A stretch of DNA of 64,000 nt from Pisaster brevispinus (taxonomy: Eukaryota; Echinodermata; Asteroidea; Forcipulatida; Asteriidae): contig JAMKCF010000019.1 of assembly GCA_023634235.1 (NCBI GenBank), positions 1,116,001 through 1,180,000 of the forward strand, in the 5' to 3' direction. This document shows, piece after piece, positions 1 through 10,768 of this stretch (position 1 is its first letter; every line of letters begins with the position of its first letter). The position numbers and the translations under genes are program-made. The notes below the pieces were generated by a model that saw only the letters and a program-made list of their open reading frames with translations, was not told the origin of the DNA and made no database searches.

Positions 1-1314
1 CAGAATAAGGAGGGTAAAATCGATCCCAGGGCAATATCGGATCGGCACAATTTTAGTACCAGTGTAAAGCCCGTTTGAAAGGCTCTCTCTCCCGCAAATT
101 TGGGGTCGCTGACGATTCTGTAGGCGAGAAAAGCGGCCTGGATGTTAGGCCTACCCCTAATAAAAATTGCCAAAAAAAAAAAAAAAACCCAGGGGCCGGC
201 TGAAAAGCAAGGTCATGCCGGCAGGGGTAATGGCCCAAAACAAAAGTGCGATGAATTTGGGAATAACTCCCGATCTAGGAGGGCTAGTGGGGTGATTTTT
301 TGACCTGACTCTGCCTTAGGTATCCCTGCATCCGAAAATTACACTTTTACGGCAGTTGCGGCCAGGCTTCACACCGGAAAAGACCAGCAAGCGGGGAAAC
401 TCCGAAAGCCCCGCAAAACATCAACCTGATTTTGCTGTAAAAAGACACAAATACAGAATAAGGAGGATCAAATCACCCCCAGGGCAATATCGGATCTGCA
501 CAAATTTAGTACCACTGTAAAGCCCGTTACAAAGGCTCTCTCTCCCGCAAATTTGGGGTCGCTGACGATTCTGTAGGCGATGCGAGCGGCCTGGATGTTA
601 GGCCTGCCCGTAAGAAAAATTGACCAAAAAAAAAAAACCAGGGGCCGGCTGAAAAGCAAAGTCGCGCCGGCAGGGGTAATGGCCCAAAACAAAAGTGCGG
701 TGAATTTTGGAATAACTCCCGATCTAGGAGGGCTAGAGGGATGATTTTTTGACCTGACTCTGCCTTACGTATCCCTGCATCCGAAAATTATATTTGTACG
801 GCCGTTGCGGGAAGGCTTCACACCGGAAAAGACCAGCAAGCGGGGACATTCCGAAAGCCCCGCAAAACATCAACGTGATTTTGCTGTAAAAAGACAGAAA
901 TACAGAATAAGGAGAGTCAAATCGACCCCAGGGCGATATCGGATCTGCACAATTTTAGTATCACTGTAACGCCTGTTTCAAAGGCTCTCTCTCCCGCAAA
1001 TTTGGGGTCGCTGACGATTCTGTAGGCGATGCGAGCGGCCTGGATGTTAGGCCCTCCCCTTAGAGAAATTGAACCCCCCAAAACAGGGGTAATGGCCCAA
1101 AATAAAAGTGTGGTGATTTTGGAAATAACACCCGATCTATGAGAGCTAGAGAGATGATTTTTTTACCTGACTCTGCCTTAGGTATTCCTGCATCCGAAAA
1201 TTAGACTTTTACGGCCGTTGCGGGCAGGATTTACACCGGAAAAGACCAGCAAGCGGGGACACTCCGAAAGCCCGCAAAAGATCAACGTGATTTTGCTGTA
1301 AAAAGACAGAAATA
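1..1314 (+). repeat. 1,315-bp higher-order repeat, copy 1 (A1-A2-B)
   Basis: First copy of a trimeric higher-order unit. Anchors at 45, 498 and 947 give monomers of 453 bp (A1: GCC then about 16 A, CCCAGGGGCCGGCTG), 449 bp (A2: GACC then about 12 A) and 412 bp (B: GAACCCCCCAAAACAGGGG). The string CAGAATAAGGAGGGTAAAAT recurs at 1315 and 2630, which sets the period. The left end of the window cuts the array, so this copy may not be the first. Confidence 0.95.
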
Positions 1315-2629
1315 CAGAATAAGGAGGGTAAAATCGATCCCAGGGCAATATCGGATCGGCACAATTTTAGTACCAGTGTAAAGCCCGTTTCAAAGGCTCT
1401 CTCTCCCGCAAATTTTGGGTCGCTGACGATTCTGTAGGCGAGAAAAGCGGCCTGGATGTTAGGCCTACCCCTAATAAAAATTGCCAAAAAAAAAAAAAAA
1501 AACCCAGGGGCCGGCTGAAAAGCAAGGTCATGCCGGCAGGGGTAATGGCCCAAAACAAAAGTGCGATGAATTTGGGAATAACTCCCGATCTAGGAGGGCT
1601 AGTGGGGTGATTTTTTGACCTGACTCTGCCTTAGGTATCCCTGCATCCGAAAATTACACTTTTACGGCAGTTGCGGCCAGGCTTCACACCGGAAAAGACC
1701 AGCAAGCGGGGAAACTCCGAAAGCCCCGCAAAACATCAACCTGATTTTGCTGTAAAAAGACACAAATACAGAATAAGGAGGATCAAATTACCCCCAGGGC
1801 AATATCGGATCTGCACAAATTTAGTACCACTGTAAAGCCCGTTACAAAGGCTCTCTCTCCCGCAAATTTGGGGTCGCTGACGATTCTGTAGGCGATGCGA
1901 GCGGCCTGGATGTTAGGCCTGCCCGTAAGAAAAATTGACCAAAAAAAAAAAACCAGGGGCCGGCTGAAAAGCAAAGTCGCGCCGGCAGGGGTAATGGCCC
2001 AAAACAAAAGTGCGGTGAATTTTGGAATAACTCCCGATCTAGGAGGGCTAGAGGGATGATTTTTTGACCTGACTCTGCCTTACGTATCCCTGCATCCGAA
2101 AATTGTATTTGTACGGCCGTTGCGGGAAGGCTTCACACCGGAAAAGACCAGCAAGCGGGGACATTCCGAAAGCCCCGCAAAACATCAACGTGATTTTGCT
2201 GTAAAAAGACAGAAATACAGAATAAGGAGAGTCAAATCAACCCCAGGGCGATATCGGATCTGCACAATTTTAGTATCACTGTAACGCCTGTTTCAAAGGC
2301 TCTCTCTCCCGCAAATTTGGGGTCGCTGACGATTCTGTAGGCGATGCGAGCGGCCTGGATGTTAGGCCCTCCCCTTAGAGAAATTGAACCCCCCAAAACA
2401 GGGGTAATGGCCCAAAATAAAAGTGTGGTGATTTTGGAAATAACACCCGATCTATGAGAGCTAGAGAGATGATTTTTTTACCTGACTCTGCCTTAGGTAT
2501 TCCTGCATCCGAAAATTAGACTTTTACGGCCGTTGCGGGCAGGATTTACACCGGAAAAGACCAGCAAGCGGGGACACTCCGAAAGCCCGCAAAAGATCAA
2601 CGTGATTTTGCTGTAAAAAGACAGAAATA
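1315..2629 (+). repeat. 1,315-bp higher-order repeat, copy 2
   Basis: Near-identical to copy 1: by eye I find only about ten differences over 1.3 kb. They include TTTCAAAGG for TTTGAAAGG, AAATTTTGGG for AAATTTGGGG, AAATTACCCC for AAATCACCCC near 1786, and small changes in A-tract length. Monomer anchors are 1359 (A1), 1813 (A2) and 2262 (B). Such similarity between trimers, against much larger differences between the three monomers inside one trimer, is the hallmark of higher-order repeat amplification. Confidence 0.95.
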
Positions 2630-3543
2630 CAGAATAAGGAGGGTAAAATCGATCCCAGGGCAATATCGGATCGGCACAATTTTAGTACCACTGTAAAGCC
2701 CGTTTCAAAGGCTCTCTCTCCCGCAAATTTTGGGTCGCTGACGATTCTGTAGGTGAGAAAAGCGGCCTGGATGTTAGGCCTACCCCTAATAAAAATTGCC
2801 AAAAAAAAAAAAAAAAACCCAGGGGCCGGCTGAAAAGCAAGGTCATGCCGGCAGGGGTAATGGCCCAAAACAAAAGTGCGATGAATTTGGGAATAACTCC
2901 CGATCTAGGAGGGCTAGTGGGATGATTTTTTGACCTGACTCTGCCTTAGGTATCCCTGCATCCGAAAATTACACTTTTACGGCAGTTGCGGCCAGGCTTC
3001 ACACCGGAAAAGACCAGCAAGCGGGGAAACTCCGAAAGCCCCGCAAAACATCAACCTGATTTTGCTGTAAAAAGACACAAATACAGAATAAGGAGGATCA
3101 AATCACCCCCAGGGCAATATCGGATCTGCACAAATTTAGTACCACTGTAAAGCCCGTTATAAAGGCTCTCTCTCCCGCAAATTTGGGGTCGCTGACGATT
3201 CTGTAGGCGATGCGAGCGGCCTGGATGTTAGGCCTACCCCTAAGAAAAATTGACCAACAAAAAAAAACCAGGGGCCGGCTGAAAAGCAAAGTCGCGCCGG
3301 CAGGGGTAATGGCCCAAAACAAAAGTGCGGTGAATTTTGGAATAACTCCCGATCTAGGAGGGCTAGAGGGATGATTTTTTGACCTGACTCTGCCTTACGT
3401 ATCCCTGCATCCGAAAATTATATTTGTACGGCCGTTGCGGGAAGGCTTCACACCGGAAAAGACCAGCAAGCGGGGACATTCCGAAAGCCCCGCAAAACAT
3501 CAACGTGATTTTGCTGTAAAAAGACAGAAATACAGAATAAGGA
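2630..3543 (+). repeat. 1,315-bp higher-order repeat, copy 3 (partial)
   Basis: The third copy follows the other two through its A1 (anchor 2674) and A2 (anchor 3128) monomers. It then departs near 3543, where the expected GGAGAGTCAAATC is replaced by GGAGGGTCAAATCG and the next unit is a different B subtype with an A-only tract. So about two thirds of a trimer is present. Copy 3 has some private changes, for example AGGTGAG for AGGCGAG near 2753 and GACCAACAAAAAAA at 3251-3264. Confidence 0.93.
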
Positions 3544-3558
3544 GGGTCAAATCGACCC
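3544..3558 (+). other. Inverted repeat GGGTC / GACCC (old form)
   Basis: GGGTCAAATCGACCC has a 5-bp stem and 5-base loop. In the homogenised domain it has become GGGTCACATCACCC (for example 62562-62575), with a 4-bp stem and 6-base loop. It bears a loose resemblance to a tRNA T-arm or pol III B box, but the match is partial and no A box is evident upstream. Confidence 0.6.
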
Positions 3559-4284
3559 CAGGGCAATATCGGATCTGCACAATTTTAGTACCACTCTAAA
3601 GCCCGTTTCAAAGGCTCTCTCTCTCGCAAATTTGGGGTCGCTGACGTCTCTGTAGGCGAGGCGAGCGGCCTAGATGTTAGGTCCACCCCTTAGAGAAATT
3701 GAAAAAAAAAACCAAGGGTAATGGCCCAAAATAAAAGTGCGGTGATTTTGGGAATAACTCCCGATCTAGGAGGGCTAGAGAGATGATTTTTTGACCTGAC
3801 TCTGCCTTAGGTATTCCTGCATCCGAAAATTATATTTGTACGGCCGTTGCGGGAAGGCTTCACACCGGAAAAGACCAGCAAGCGGGGACATTCCGAAAGC
3901 CCCGCAAAACATCATTGTGATTTTGCTGTAAAAAGACAGAAATACAGAATAAGGAGGGTCAAATCAACCCCAGGGCAATATCGGATCTGCACAATTTTAG
4001 TACCAATCTAAAGCCCGTTTCAAAGGCTCTCTCTCCCGCAAATTTGGGGTCGCTGACAATTCTTTAGGTGAGGCGAGCGGCCTGGATGTTAGGCCTACCC
4101 CTAAGAAAAATTGCCAAAAAAAGAAAAACACAGGGGCCGGCTGAAAAGCAAGGTCGTGGCGGCAGGGGTAATGGCCCAAAACAAAAGTGCGGTGAATTTT
4201 GGAATAACTCCCGATCTAGGATGGCTAGAGGGATGATTTTTTGACCTGACTCTGCCTGAGGTATCCCTGCATCCGAAAATTTGA

Positions 4285-4300
4285 CTTTTACGGGGACACT
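4285..4300 (+). other. Internal deletion junction in an A monomer
   Basis: TTTTACGG is joined directly to GGACACTCC, removing the segment that normally carries CCGTTGCGGGCAGGC and ACCGGAAAAGACC. GG lies on both sides, so the exact break is ambiguous by a few bases. The loss explains the 408-bp spacing of this A unit. Confidence 0.88.
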
Positions 4301-4364
4301 CCGAAAGCCCCGCAAAACATCAACGTGATTTTGCTGTAAAAAGACAGAAATACAGAATAAGGAG

Positions 4365-5260
4365 GGTCAAATCGACCCCTGGGCGATATCGGATCTGCAC
4401 AATTTTAGTACCACTGTAAAGCCCGTTTCAAAGGCTCTCTCTCCCGCAAATTTGGGGTCGCTGACGATTCTGTAGGCGATGCGAGCGGCCTGGATGTTAG
4501 GCCCTCCCCTTAGAGAAATTGAACCCCCCAAAACAGGGGTAATGGCCCAAAATAAAAGTGTGGTGATTTTGGAAATAACACCCGATCTATGAGAGCTAGA
4601 GAGATGATTTGTTTACCTGACTCTGCCTTAGGTATTCCTGCATCCGAAAATAAGACTTTTACGGCCGTTGCGGGCAGGATTTCCACCGGAAAAGACCAGC
4701 AAGCGGGGACACTCCGAAAGCCCGCAAAAGATCAACGTGATTTTGCTGTAAAAAGACAGAAATACAGAATAAGGAGGGTAAAATCGACCCCAGGGCAATA
4801 TCGGATCGGCACAATTTTAGTACCACTGTAAAGCCCGTTTCAAAGGCTCTCTCTCCCGCAAATTTGGGGTCGCTGACGATTCTGTAGGCGAGAAAAGCGG
4901 CCTGGATATTAGGCCTACCCCTAATAAAAATTGCCAAAAAAAAACAAAAACCCAGGGGCCGGCTGAAAAGCAAGGTCATGCCGGCAGGGGTAATGGCCCA
5001 AAACAAAAGTGCGATGAATTTTGGAATAACTCCCGATCTAGGAGGGCTAGAGAGATGATTTTTTGACCTGACTCTGCCTGAGGTATCCCTGCATCCGAAA
5101 ATTACACTTTTACGGCCGTTGCGGCCAGGCTTCACACCGGAAAAGACCAGCAAGCGGGGAAACTCCGAAAGCCCCGCAAAACATCAACCTGATTTTGCTG
5201 TAAAAAGACACAAAACCAGAATAAGGAGGATCAAATCACCCCCAGGGCAATATCGGATTT
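4365..5260 (+). repeat. Displaced fragment related to the 1,315-bp repeat (B-A1)
   Basis: The B unit (anchor 4397) has the private GAACCCCCCAAAACAGGGG block and GTGTGGTGATTTTGGAAATAACACCC seen in the trimer at 1-3543 (quoted in parts: GTGTGG, then AATAACACCC). The A1 unit (anchor 4809) has the ATCGGCACAA variant and the AGAAAAGCGG variant. The same B-then-A1 order occurs in the trimer, so this is a rearranged relative sitting about 4 kb away in a diverged context. Confidence 0.85.
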
Positions 5261-6117
5261 GCACAAATTTAGTACCACTGTAAAGCCCGTTTCAAAGGCT
5301 CTCTATCCCGCAAATTTGGGGTCGCTGACGATTCTGTAGGCGATGCGAGCGGCCTGGATGTAAGCCTACCCCTAAGAAAAATTGACCAAAAAAAACAAAC
5401 CAGGGGCCGGCTGAAAAGCAAAGTCGCGCCGGCAGGGGCATTGGCCCAAAACAAAAGTGCGGTGAATTTGGGAATAACTCCCGATCTAGGAGGGCTAGAG
5501 GGATGATTTATTGACCTGACTCTGCCTAAGGTATCCCTGCATCCGAACATTATGTTTTTATGGCCGTTGCGGGCAGGCTTCATACCGGAAAAGACCAGCA
5601 AGCGGGGACACTCCGAAAGCCCCGCAAAACATGAACGTGATTTTGCTGTAAAAATACAGAAATACAGACTAAGGAGAGTCAAATCGACCCCAGGGCGATA
5701 TCGGATCTGCACAATTTTAGTACCACTGTAAAGCCCGTTTCAAAGGCTCTCCCTCCTGTGAGTTTAGGGTTGCTGACGATTCTGTATGCGAGGCGAGCGG
5801 TCTGTATGTTAGGCCCACCCCTTAGAGAAATTGAACAAAAAAACAGGGGAAATGGCCCAAAATAAAAGTGCGGTGATTTTGGAAATAACTCCCGATCTAG
5901 GAGGGCTAGAGAGATGATTGTTTTACCTGACTGCCTTAGGTATCCCTGCATCCGAAAATTACACTTTTACGGCCGTTGCAGGCAGGCTTCACACCGGAAA
6001 AGACCAGCAAGCGGGGACACTCCGAAAGTCCCGCAAAACATCAACGTGATTTTTCTGTACAAAGAAAGAAATACAGAATAAGGAGGGTGAAATCGACCCC
6101 AGGGCAATATCGGATCT
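5261..6117 (+). repeat. Diverged old-style A2 and B monomers
   Basis: Anchors are 5261 (A2-like, 448 bp, GACCAAAAAAAACAAACC) and 5709 (B, 409 bp, GAACAAAAAAACAGGGGAAATGG in two parts). The B unit introduces CCTGTGAGTTTAGGGTTG, an early form of the CCCGTGAGTTTGGGG state that later dominates the window in place of CCCGCAAATTTGGGG. Confidence 0.88.
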
Positions 6118-6909
6118 GCACAATTCTAACACCACTGTAAAGCCCGTTTCAAAGGCTCTCTCTCCCGCAAATTTGGGGTCGCTGACGATTCTGTAGGCGA
6201 TGCGAGCGGCCTGGATGTTAGGCCCTCCCCTTAGAGAAATTGAACCCCCAAAAACAGGGGTAATGGCCCAAAATAAAAGTGTGGTGATTTTGGAAATAAC
6301 ACCCGATCTATGAGAGCTAGAGAGATGATTTTTTTACCTGACTCTGCCTTAGGTATTCCTGCATCCGAAAATTTGACTATTACGGCCGTTGCGGGCAGGA
6401 TTTACACCGGAAAAGACCAGCAAGCGGGGACACTCCGAAAGCCCGCAAAAGATCAACGTGATTTTGCTGTAAAAAGACAGAAATACAGAATAAGGAGGGT
6501 AAAATCGACCCCAGGGCAATATCGGATCGGCACAATTTTAGTACCACTGTAAAGCCCGTTTCAAAGGCTCTCTCTCCCGCAAATTTGGGGTTGCTGACGA
6601 TTCTGTAGGCGAGAAAAGCAGCCTGGATGTTAGGCCTACCCCTAATAAAAATTGCCAAAAAAAAAAAAAAAAAAAACAGGGGCCGGCTGAAAGCAAGGTC
6701 ATGCCGGCAGGGGTAATGGCCCAAAACAAAAGTGCAATGAATTTGGGAATAACTCCCGATCTAGGAGGGCTAGAGGGATGATTTTTTGACCTGACTCTGC
6801 CTTAGGGGACACTCCGAAAGCCCCGCAAAACATCAACCTGATTTTGCTGTAAAAAGACACAAATACAGGATAAGGAGGATCAATTCACCCCCAGGGTAAT
6901 ATCGGATCT
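6118..6909 (+). repeat. Second displaced B-A1 fragment, with deletion
   Basis: The B unit (anchor 6118) and A1 unit (anchor 6530) repeat the trimer-specific markers GTGTGGTGATTTTGG, AATAACACCC and ATCGGCACAA. The A1 unit has one of the longer A tracts of the old domain, roughly 20 bases at 6656-6676. It is shortened to 380 bp by a deletion at 6806-6807 that joins GCCTTAGG directly to GGACACTCC. Confidence 0.88.
6798..6815 (+). other. Internal deletion junction in an A1 monomer
   Basis: CTGCCTTAGG is joined to GGACACTCCG, losing about 70 bases that normally hold TATCCCTGCATCCG through AGCAAGCG. GG is shared at the join. Its right break is near the one at 4293, just inside the GCGGGG arm of the conserved hairpin. 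Confidence 0.88.
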
Positions 6910-9011
6910 GCACAATTTTAATACCACTGCAAAGCCCGTTTCAAGGGCTGTCTCTCCCGTGAGTTTGGGATTGCTGACGATTCTGTTGGCGAGGCAAGCG
7001 GCCTGGATGCTAGGCCCACTCTTAGAGACATTGAACAAAAAAAACAGGGGTAATGGCCCAGAAAGAAAGTGCATTGATTTTGGAAATAACTCCCGATCTA
7101 GGAGGGCTAGAGAGATGATTTTTTGACCTGACTCTGCCTGAGGTATCCCTGCATCCGAAAATTACACTGTTACGGCCGTTGCGGCCAGGCTTCACACCGG
7201 AAAAGACCAGCAAGCGGGGAAACTCCGAAAGCCCCGCAAAACATCAACCTGATTTTGCTGTAAAAAGACACAAAACCAGAATAAGGAGGATCAAATCACC
7301 CCCAGAGCAATATTGGATCTGCACAATTTTAGTACCAATGTAAAGCCCGTTTCAAGGGCTCTCTCTCCCGTGAGTTTAGATTTGTTGACGATTCTGTAGG
7401 TGATACGAGCGGCCTGGATGTTAGGCCCACCCCTTAGAGAAATTGAACCAAAAAAAAAAACAGGGGTAATGGCCCAAAATAAAAGTGCATTGATTTCGGG
7501 AATAACTCCCGATGTAGGAGGGCTAGAGAGATGATTTTTTTACCTGACTCTTTCTTAGGTATCCTTGTATCCGAAAAGTATACTTGTACGGCCGTTGCGG
7601 GCAGGCTTCATACCAGAAAAGACCAGCAAGCGGGGACACTCCGAAAGCCTCGCAAAACTTCACTGTGATTTTGCTGTAAAAAGACAGATATACAGAATAA
7701 GGAGGGTCAAATCGACACCAGGGCAATTTTGGATCTGCACAATTTTAGTACCACTGTAAAGCCCGTTTCAAGGGCTCTCTCTCCCGTGAGTTTGGGGTTG
7801 CTGACGATTATGTAGGCAAGGCGACTGGCCTGGATGTTAGGCCTTCCCCTAAGAGAAATTGAAAAAAAAACATGAGGTAATGGACCAACATAAAACTGCG
7901 ATGATTTTGGGAATAACTCCCGATCTATGAGGGCTAGAGAGATGATATTTTTAACTGACTCTGCCTTAGGTATTCCTGCATCTGAAAATTATACTTTTAA
8001 GGCCGTTGCGGGCAGGCTTCACACCAGAAAAGACCAGCAAGCGGGGACACTCCGAAAGCCCCGCAAAACATCAACCTGATTTTGCTGTAAAAAGAGAGAA
8101 ATACAGAATAAGGAGGGTGAAATCGACCCCAGGACAATATCGGATCTGCACAATTTTAGTACCACTGTAAAGCCGGTTTCACGGGCTCTCTCTCCCGCGA
8201 ATTTGGGGTTGCTGACGATTCTATAGGTGAAGCGAGCGGCATGGATGTTAGGCCTACCCCTAAGAAAAATTGACAAAAACAAAAAACAAAACAGGGGCCG
8301 GCTGAAAAGCAAGGTCGTGCCGGCAGGGGTAATGGCCTAAAACAAAAGTGCGTTCAATTTTGGAATAACTCCCGATCTAGGAGGGCTAGAGGGATAATTG
8401 TTTTGACCTGACTCTGCCTTAGGTATCCCTGCATCCGAAAATTAGACTTTTACGGCCGTTGCGGGCAAGATTCACACCGGAAAAGACCAACAAGCGGGGA
8501 CACTCCGAAGGCCCCGCAAAACATCAACGTGATTTTGCTGTAAAAAGACAGAAATACAGAATAAGGAGGGTCAAATCGACCCCAGGGCGATATCGGATCT
8601 GCACAATCTTAGTACCACTGTAAAGCCCGTTCCAAAGGCTCTCTCTCCCGCAAATTTGGGGTCGCTGACGATTCTGTAGACGAGGCAAGCGGCCTGGATG
8701 TTAGGCCCACCCGTTAGAGAAATTGAACAAAACAAACTGGGGTAATGGCCAAAATAAAAGTGCGGTGATTATGGAAATTACTCCCGATCTAGGAGGGCTA
8801 GAGAGATGATTTTTTTACCTGACTCTGCCTCAGGTATTCCTGCATCCGAAAATTATATTTGTACGGCCGTTGCGGGCAGGCTTCACACCGGAAGAGACAA
8901 GCAAGCGGGAACACTCCGAAAGCCCCGCAAAACATCAACGTGATTTTGCTGTAAAAAGACAGAAATACAGAATAAGGAGGGTCAAATCACCCCCAGGGCA
9001 ATATCGGATCT
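6910..9011 (+). repeat. Diverged old-style monomers B-B-B-A-B
   Basis: Anchors are 6910 (B, 411), 7321 (B, 416), 7737 (B, 411), 8148 (A, 453, tract GACAAAAACAAAAAACAAAAC) and 8601 (B, 411, GAACAAAACAAACTGGGG). Units differ from each other at many positions, for example CCCGTGAGTTTAGATTTG and CCCGCGAATTTGGGG, and no local period longer than a monomer is evident. This is what satellite DNA looks like where homogenisation has slackened. Confidence 0.88.
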
Positions 9012-9322
9012 GCACAATTTAAGTACCACTGTAAAGCCCGTTTCAAAGGCTTTCTCTCCCGCAAATGTTGGGTCGCTGACAATTCTGTAGGCGAGGCGAG
9101 CGGCCTGGTTGTTAGGCCTACCCCTAAGAAAGATTGACCCCCAAAAAACCAAACCAGGGGCCGGCTGAAAAGCAAGGTCGTGCCGGTAGTGGTAATGGCC
9201 CAAAACAAAAGTGCGGTGAATTTGGGAATAACTCCCGATCTAGGAGGGCTAGAGGAATGATTTTTAGACCTGACACTGCCTTAGGTATCCCTGCATCCGA
9301 AAATTATTTTTTTACGGCCGTT

Positions 9323-9388
9323 GCGGGCAGGCTTCACACTGGAAAAGACCAGCAAGCGGGCAGGCTTCAAACTGGAAAAGACCAGCAA
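9323..9388 (+). repeat. 33-bp tandem duplication inside a monomer
   Basis: The stretch from GCGGGCAGGCTTCA to GACCAGCAA is present twice, starting at 9323 and 9356, with one base different (CACACTGG versus CAAACTGG). The unit begins with GCGGG and is followed by GCGGGG, so slippage between those two matching strings explains it. The enclosing A unit is therefore 484 bp. Confidence 0.92.
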
Positions 9389-10089
9389 GCGGGGACACTC
9401 CGAAAGCACTGCAAAACATCAACGTGATTTTGCTGTAAAAAGACAGAAATACAGAATAAGGAGGGTCAAATCGACCCCAGGGCAGTATCGGATCTGCACA
9501 ATTTTAGTACCACTGTAAAGCCCGTTTCAAGGGCTCTTTCTCCCGTGAGTGTGGGGTTGCTGACGATTCTGTAGGCGAGGCGAGTGGCCTGTATGTTAGG
9601 CCCACCCTTAGAGAAATTGAACAAAAAAAAAACAGCGGTAATGACCCAAAATAAAAGTGCATTGATTTTGGGAATAACTCCCGATCTAGGAGGGCTAGAG
9701 AGATGATTTTTTGACCTGACTCTGCCTTAGGTATCCCTGCATCCGAAAATTAGACTTTTACGGCCGTTGCAGGCAAGATTCACACCAGAAAAGACCAGCA
9801 GGCGGGGACACTCCGAAAGCTCCGCAAAACATCAACGTGATTTTGATGTAAAAAGACAGAAATACAAAATAAGGAGGGTCAAATCGACCCCAGGTCAATA
9901 GCGGATCTGCACAATTTTAGTACCACTGTAAAGCCCGTTTCAAAGGCTCTCTTTCCCGTGAGTTTGGGGTTGCTGACGATTCTGTAGGCGAGGCGAGCGG
10001 CCTGGTTGTTAGGCCTACCCCTAAGAAAAATTGACAAAAAAAAACCAGGGGCCGGCTGAAAAGCAAGGTTGTGCCGGCAGGGGTAATGG

Positions 10090-10097
10090 CCCCCCCC
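10090..10097 (+). repeat. C8 run replacing part of CCCAAAACAAAAG
   Basis: After GGTAATGG the normal CCCAAAACAAAAGTGCGG is changed to a run of 8 C followed by AAAAAGTGCGG. A C6 version of the same change is at 19022-19027 in a B unit 9 kb away, in the otherwise conserved CCCAAAATAAAAG element. Confidence 0.85.
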
Positions 10098-10768
10098 AAA
10101 AAGTGCGGTGAATTTAGGAATAACTCCCGATCTAGGAGGGCTAAAGGGATGATTTTTTGACCTGACTCTGCCTTAGGTATCCCTGCATCAGAAAAGTAGA
10201 CTTTTACGGCCGTTGCGGGCAGGCTTCACACTGGAAAAGACCCGTAGGCGGGAACACTCCGAAAGCCCCGCAAAACATTAACCTGATTTTGCTGTAAAAA
10301 ATACACAAATACAGAATAAGGAGGGTCAAATCACCCTCAGCGCAATATCGGATCTGCACAATTTTAGTACCACTGTAAAGCCCGTTTCAAGGGCTCTTTC
10401 TCCCGTGAGTGTGGGGTCGCTGACGATTCTGTAGACGAGGCGAGCGGCCTGGATGTTAGGCCCACGGTTAGAGAAATTGAACAAAAAAAAAACAGCGGTA
10501 ATGACCCAAAATAAAAATGCGATGATTTTGGGAATAACTCCCGATCTAGAAGGGCTAGAGAGATGATTTTTTGACCTGACTCTTTCTTAGGTATCCCTGA
10601 ATCCGAAAACTAGACTTTTACGGCCGTTGCGAGCAAGATTCATACCAGAAAAGACCAGCAGGCGGGGACACTCCGAAAGCCCCGCAAAACATCAACGTGA
10701 TTTTGCTGTAAAAAGACAGAAATACAGAATAAGGAGGGTCAAATCAACCCCAGGGCAATAGCGGATCT

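Larger units (their letters stand above)
3544..4364 (+). repeat. Diverged old-style monomers (B, then deleted A)
   Basis: Anchors lie at 3577 (B, 412 bp, tract GAAAAAAAAAACCAAGGG) and 3989 (A, shortened to 408 bp). The A unit has GCCAAAAAAAGAAAAACACAGG and the full GGGGCCGGCTGAAAAGCAAGG segment of the old A form. It then loses about 45 bp at 4292. Neither unit belongs to the 1,315-bp period. Confidence 0.9.
9012..10768 (+). repeat. Diverged old-style monomers A-B-A-B
   Basis: Anchors are 9012 (A, 484 bp including a 33-bp internal duplication), 9496 (B, 413), 9909 (A, 447) and 10356 (B, 413). The two B units share ACAGCGGTAATGACCC, so A-B pairs here (period about 860 bp) are more alike than neighbouring units. 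This may be an early form of the A-B dimer that dominates to the right. Confidence 0.87.

Noticed and set aside
3544..3558. tRNA gene or SINE head based on the T-arm-like GGGTCAAATCGACCC
   Set aside because: Only a partial B-box match, no A box at the proper distance, and no cloverleaf. It is kept only as a weak idea under the A-tract finding.
4589..4831. 80-codon plus-strand frame, repeated at 6310-6552
   Set aside because: Both copies come from the same displaced A1/B satellite fragment; no domain and no conservation elsewhere in the array.
4659..5153. 164-codon open reading frame on the minus strand, the longest in the window
   Set aside because: It spans parts of two satellite units and a variable A tract (read as a run of F). 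The same stretch is broken or shifted in sister units, and it has no recognisable domain. It is a product of repeat sequence that happens to lack stops.
5269..5712. 147-codon minus-strand open reading frame
   Set aside because: It runs across a monomer junction, includes the A tract and has no counterpart of the same length in neighbouring copies; not a gene.
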